This document shows positions 61,969 to 64,000 of a stretch of DNA of 64,000 nt, one piece after another. Made by a program: the position numbers and the translations under genes. Location of the stretch: positions 992,001-1,056,000 of the forward strand of contig NZ_CP018477.1 in assembly GCF_002277955.1 (NCBI RefSeq). The letters are read 5' to 3'. A model generated the notes under the pieces. That model did no database searches. It saw only the letters and a program-made list of their open reading frames with translations, and was not told the DNA's origin. Positions within the stretch are counted from its first letter, which is position 1. Each line of letters starts with the position of its first letter. Source of the DNA: Thermogutta terrifontis (GTDB lineage Bacteria; Planctomycetota; Planctomycetia; Pirellulales; Thermoguttaceae).

Positions 61969-62397
61969 ATGACCGAAGAGACCAGTGCACGGCCGTGTGC
62001 TTGTTGCGGCACGGAGGTCGCCGTTCTTGCCTGTTCGGGGGCCTCCAACCTGGGGCACCTGGCAGACCTTGCTGCCCGCGAACTGAGCCGCCGCGGCTCT
62101 GCCCGCATGGGCTGCCTGGCGGGAATTGGGGCAGGAGCCGCGGGCAGCATCAACGCCGTCCGCAACGCCCGCCGTGTGGTGGTCATCGACGGTTGCCCCA
62201 CCCAATGCGGACGCCGTGCCCTGGAGCGGGCGGGCCTTACGGAGTTTGTTTCTGTCCGGGTGGACCAACTCGGTTTTAAACGCGGCCAGTCGCCTGTCAC
62301 TCAGGAGAATGTGCAGCGGATTGCCGACGAGGTGTGCCGCATTCTATCGGAGGGGCCACCCTCAGCAGGCATGAAAGATTCCGCCTGTTGTGAATAA
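61969..62397 (+). CDS. DGC-domain zinc-binding protein
   Basis: A 142-residue protein of the DGC family (putative zinc binding). ATG at 61969 follows GGGGAATC; an upstream TTG at 61936 is unlikely. Cysteine motifs: CACCG near the N-terminus, ACSGASN, RMGCLAGIGAG, and the name-giving IDGCPTQCGRRALE. A tail Cys pair DSACCE is added. Members are often next to ArsF/ArsG-like genes and may be the ArsE-type partner; that is an inference from gene order. Confidence 0.75.
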   Translation: MTEETSARPCACCGTEVAVLACSGASNLGHLADLAARELSRRGSARMGCLAGIGAGAAGSINAVRNARRVVVIDGCPTQCGRRALERAGLTEFVSVRVDQLGFKRGQSPVTQENVQRIADEVCRILSEGPPSAGMKDSACCE

Positions 62398-62484
62398 TGG
62401 ACATTTTGCGGGCGTGCATTGTCCGGTAAGCACGTTGCAAATTACTCGGAGCCAGTTTCGCGACATCGTTCGGGAGGGTTAAGT

Positions 62485-63009
62485 ATGAATCAGGGAGCGC
62501 ATTGGCGGAATGTCTTTACTGGCGTGATGTTGCTGTTAGCTGGCGCGGCCCTAGGGGCGGCGTTAGTGAAAATAGCGGGAAACGGAAACCCGCCCTCGCG
62601 GACGGTGGCGGCTTCCCCGACTGCGGCCACCAGTACTACCCAGGAGCCAGCACCGCAAACCATAAAGGACGGCGTACTCGTCTATTTATTCCACGGCAAT
62701 GTGCGGTGTCCCACATGCCTGGCCATCGAAGCAAGCACCAAGGAAGTACTCGAGGCAAACTTCGCTCAGGAATTAAACTCGCGCAGGATCATCATCCGTG
62801 AGTTAAACTATGAAAAGCCGGAAAATAAACCTTATATCGAAAAATATAAACTGATTGCCCCGACAGTCGTGATGGTCCGTATTCACGACGGGGAAGAAAA
62901 AGAATTTGTCAACATCATGGAAGTTTGGCAGTGCGTGGGCGATAAAGATGCATTCACACGCCTGATTTCCGATAACATGCAAAAGATGCTCCAGGACACA
63001 ACAGGTTGA
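62485..63009 (+). CDS. arsF: ArsF-like thioredoxin-fold protein 1
   Basis: A 174-residue membrane-anchored protein. ATG at 62485 has GGGAGG upstream. N-terminal helix at about 8-28 (FTGVMLLLAGAALGAALVKIA), a Thr/Pro-rich linker, then a thioredoxin-like domain with CPTC (VYLFHGNVRCPTCLAIEAST) and a distal AKP-like segment IAPTVVMVRIHDGEEKEF. Current annotations call this family a subunit of a nitrophenyl-compound nitroreductase (ArsF). A second CPTC protein follows. Confidence 0.78.
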   Translation: MNQGAHWRNVFTGVMLLLAGAALGAALVKIAGNGNPPSRTVAASPTAATSTTQEPAPQTIKDGVLVYLFHGNVRCPTCLAIEASTKEVLEANFAQELNSRRIIIRELNYEKPENKPYIEKYKLIAPTVVMVRIHDGEEKEFVNIMEVWQCVGDKDAFTRLISDNMQKMLQDTTG

Positions 63010-63075
63010 CTGGGTGCGGAGTGGTTCCGTCTGGCACACCTGATAGAAAGTCTTAAAAGCACAAGGAGGGGAACA

Positions 63076-63537
63076 ATGTTAGCGAAAGGATGGTTGACCG
63101 GCGTTCTCGTTTTGGCAGTCACTTTTTCGCAATGGAGTGCTGCCGCCCCCGGCGCTGAACCATCAACACAGCCTGCTCTTCAGCCTGATCGGGTGGTGGC
63201 GATCTACTTTCACCGAACCCAGCGGTGTCCGACCTGCCGATTGGTGGAAAAAACGATCGGGGAAGTCCTGCAAAAGTACTTTGTGCAGGAACTGAGGTCG
63301 GGGCGTCTCCAGTGGGCTTCCATCGATTTCCAGGATCCGCGAAATGCCCAGTTTGCCCGCGCCTATCAGGTAACGATGCCGGAACTGGTACTCGTGCTGG
63401 TTCACGATAACAGGGTCGTGCAGTGGCAACCTTTCCCTCGCGTGTTCGGGCTTCTTGGCAAACCGCAAGATTTTGAGAACTACGTGCGCGAAGGCGTCGA
63501 GGAGTACCTCAGGCAACTTCTGAGTGTTCGGAAGTAA
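63076..63537 (+). CDS. ArsF-like thioredoxin-fold protein 2
   Basis: A 153-residue paralogue of the preceding protein, with a signal peptide (about 1-26), the block YFHRTQRCPTCRLVEKTIGEVL with the same CPTC site, and a matching YQVTMPELVLVLVHD strand. Identity to the first copy is limited to these motifs, so the pair is not a recent duplication. Two copies in one operon suggest two redox partners. AAGGAGG precedes the ATG. Confidence 0.75.
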   Translation: MLAKGWLTGVLVLAVTFSQWSAAAPGAEPSTQPALQPDRVVAIYFHRTQRCPTCRLVEKTIGEVLQKYFVQELRSGRLQWASIDFQDPRNAQFARAYQVTMPELVLVLVHDNRVVQWQPFPRVFGLLGKPQDFENYVREGVEEYLRQLLSVRK

Positions 63538-63613
63538 ACAGTAAGAAAGTGTTAGTGAGTATACCGGAAAAAAAGCGGACTTTAGCCAATAACATTTAAA
63601 AGGACGAGCCGAT

Positions 63614-64000
63614 ATGGCCCTCGAGAGTTCTGCCCCACTGGTGGGGGTGACGCTCCTCGGTCTCGCGACTGCTGTGGCGCCGTGTCCGTTGGCCACGAAT
63701 ATCGCGGCGGTCACCTACATTGCGCGAAAGCTGACAGACCGGCGCTGGGTAGTGACAAGCGGAATCCTCTATACTCTGGGACGTTCCGTCACCTACGCCG
63801 CGCTCGCGGGCATTTTGAGCGCAGGCCTGACGAGTCTGCCGGGCCTTTCCACCAGCCTGCAAAAGTACGGACATTTATTTCTCGGGCCACTTCTCATTCT
63901 GGTTGGGATGCTGCTTCTGAACTTGATTTCGATTCCTCTACCGCAGGCGCAGGCCGGGCACGCACAGAAGATCGCCGATCGATTTGGCGTTTTGGGAGCG
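63614..64000 (+). CDS. arsG: ArsG-like permease, 5' part (truncated by window)
   Basis: The frame opens at ATG 63614 with AAAAGGA upstream and runs off the right edge; 129 residues are seen. It starts MALESSAPLVGVTLLGLATA, then VAPCPLATNIAAVTYIARKL with the APCPLATNIAA motif, and continues as membrane helices (ILYTLGRSVTYAALAGILSAGL, then GPLLILVGMLLLNLISIP). This matches DsbD-like permeases of the ArsG type that current annotation links to efflux of aromatic arsenicals. Only the first three helices are present. Confidence 0.8.
   Translation, partial: MALESSAPLVGVTLLGLATAVAPCPLATNIAAVTYIARKLTDRRWVVTSGILYTLGRSVTYAALAGILSAGLTSLPGLSTSLQKYGHLFLGPLLILVGMLLLNLISIPLPQAQAGHAQKIADRFGVLGA

Noticed and set aside
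1-64000. tRNA, rRNA, CRISPR arrays, phage or transposase genes
   Set aside because: Reading both strands, no cloverleaf, rRNA segment, regular spacer array or transposase motif was recognised. Small RNAs could have been missed without a covariance search.

Overview
The window reads as a high-GC chromosome segment from a planctomycete, most likely in or near the Pirellulales. The lineage call rests on several gene types typical of that group: a DUF1559 protein with the H-x9-DG motif, a BBP7-like outer-membrane barrel, a DUF1080 secreted protein, PEP-CTERM surface proteins, a large protein with an N-terminal degenerate J-like domain, and a Hanks-type kinase with a long periplasmic half. A thermophilic Thermogutta-like relative is possible, but that is only an inference. 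No tRNA, rRNA, CRISPR array, transposase or prophage was recognised. Almost all of the window is protein coding.

Layout. 1-5200: the end of a DUF1559 protein, two adjacent PEP-CTERM proteins (the second a DUF4465 protein), a strong terminator, and a large secreted protein of unknown function on the other strand. 5400-16560: a Tad/Flp pilus locus with three small Flp-like pilins, a CpaA-type prepilin peptidase, CpaB, and two consecutive tadA-tadB-tadC sets. Sigma-54-like -24/-12 sites precede pilin 1, pilin 2 and cpaB. The second tadABC set is separated by a terminator and has its own candidate promoter. 16560-19620: an intergenic stretch full of palindromes and tandem repeats, then a cyclic-nucleotide-binding protein, hypA, hypB and arsC. 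19700-25110 (minus strand): rsmD, a site-2 protease, a GGDEF protein with a GGDQF motif, and a GAF/SpoIIE-like protein lacking phosphatase metal ligands. 25100-33900: an AT-richer divergent intergenic region, a BBP7-like barrel, a GT-C glycosyltransferase, the kinase, a DUF1080 protein and rlmN. 33900-43360: ruvB, a zinc-ribbon membrane protein, a small conserved-looking protein, a TatD-like hydrolase, a thioredoxin-like protein, a LOG-family protein, an atypical A24 peptidase and a Tat-exported Gfo/Idh/MocA protein. 43900-48660: an M24 peptidase, accB, accC and a PPi-type phosphofructokinase. 49000-53040: three tightly coupled genes, starting with a GT2-methyltransferase fusion, probably for surface-glycan or lipid-linked sugar work. 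53100-59640: the J-like protein, an ImmA/IrrE-like protein, nikR, a TACO1/YebC regulator and an HNH nuclease. 59690-64000: an arsenic-type operon (arsR, arsP-like permease, CxxC redox protein, DGC-domain protein, two CPTC thioredoxin-fold proteins, and the start of an ArsG-like permease) with an inverted-repeat operator overlapping its promoter.

How parts work together. The Tad genes form one assembly system: pilin, processing peptidase, inner-membrane ATPases and platform proteins. The secretin and TadZ must lie outside the window. hypA, hypB and nikR together imply nickel use by a hydrogenase or other nickel enzyme encoded elsewhere. The ars-type genes form one repressor-controlled unit. 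Scattered through the intergenic regions is a family of repeats built around a palindrome with core GGGGCAATTCATGAATTGCC. At least one copy has terminal inverted repeats, so the family looks like a non-autonomous mobile or REP-like element.
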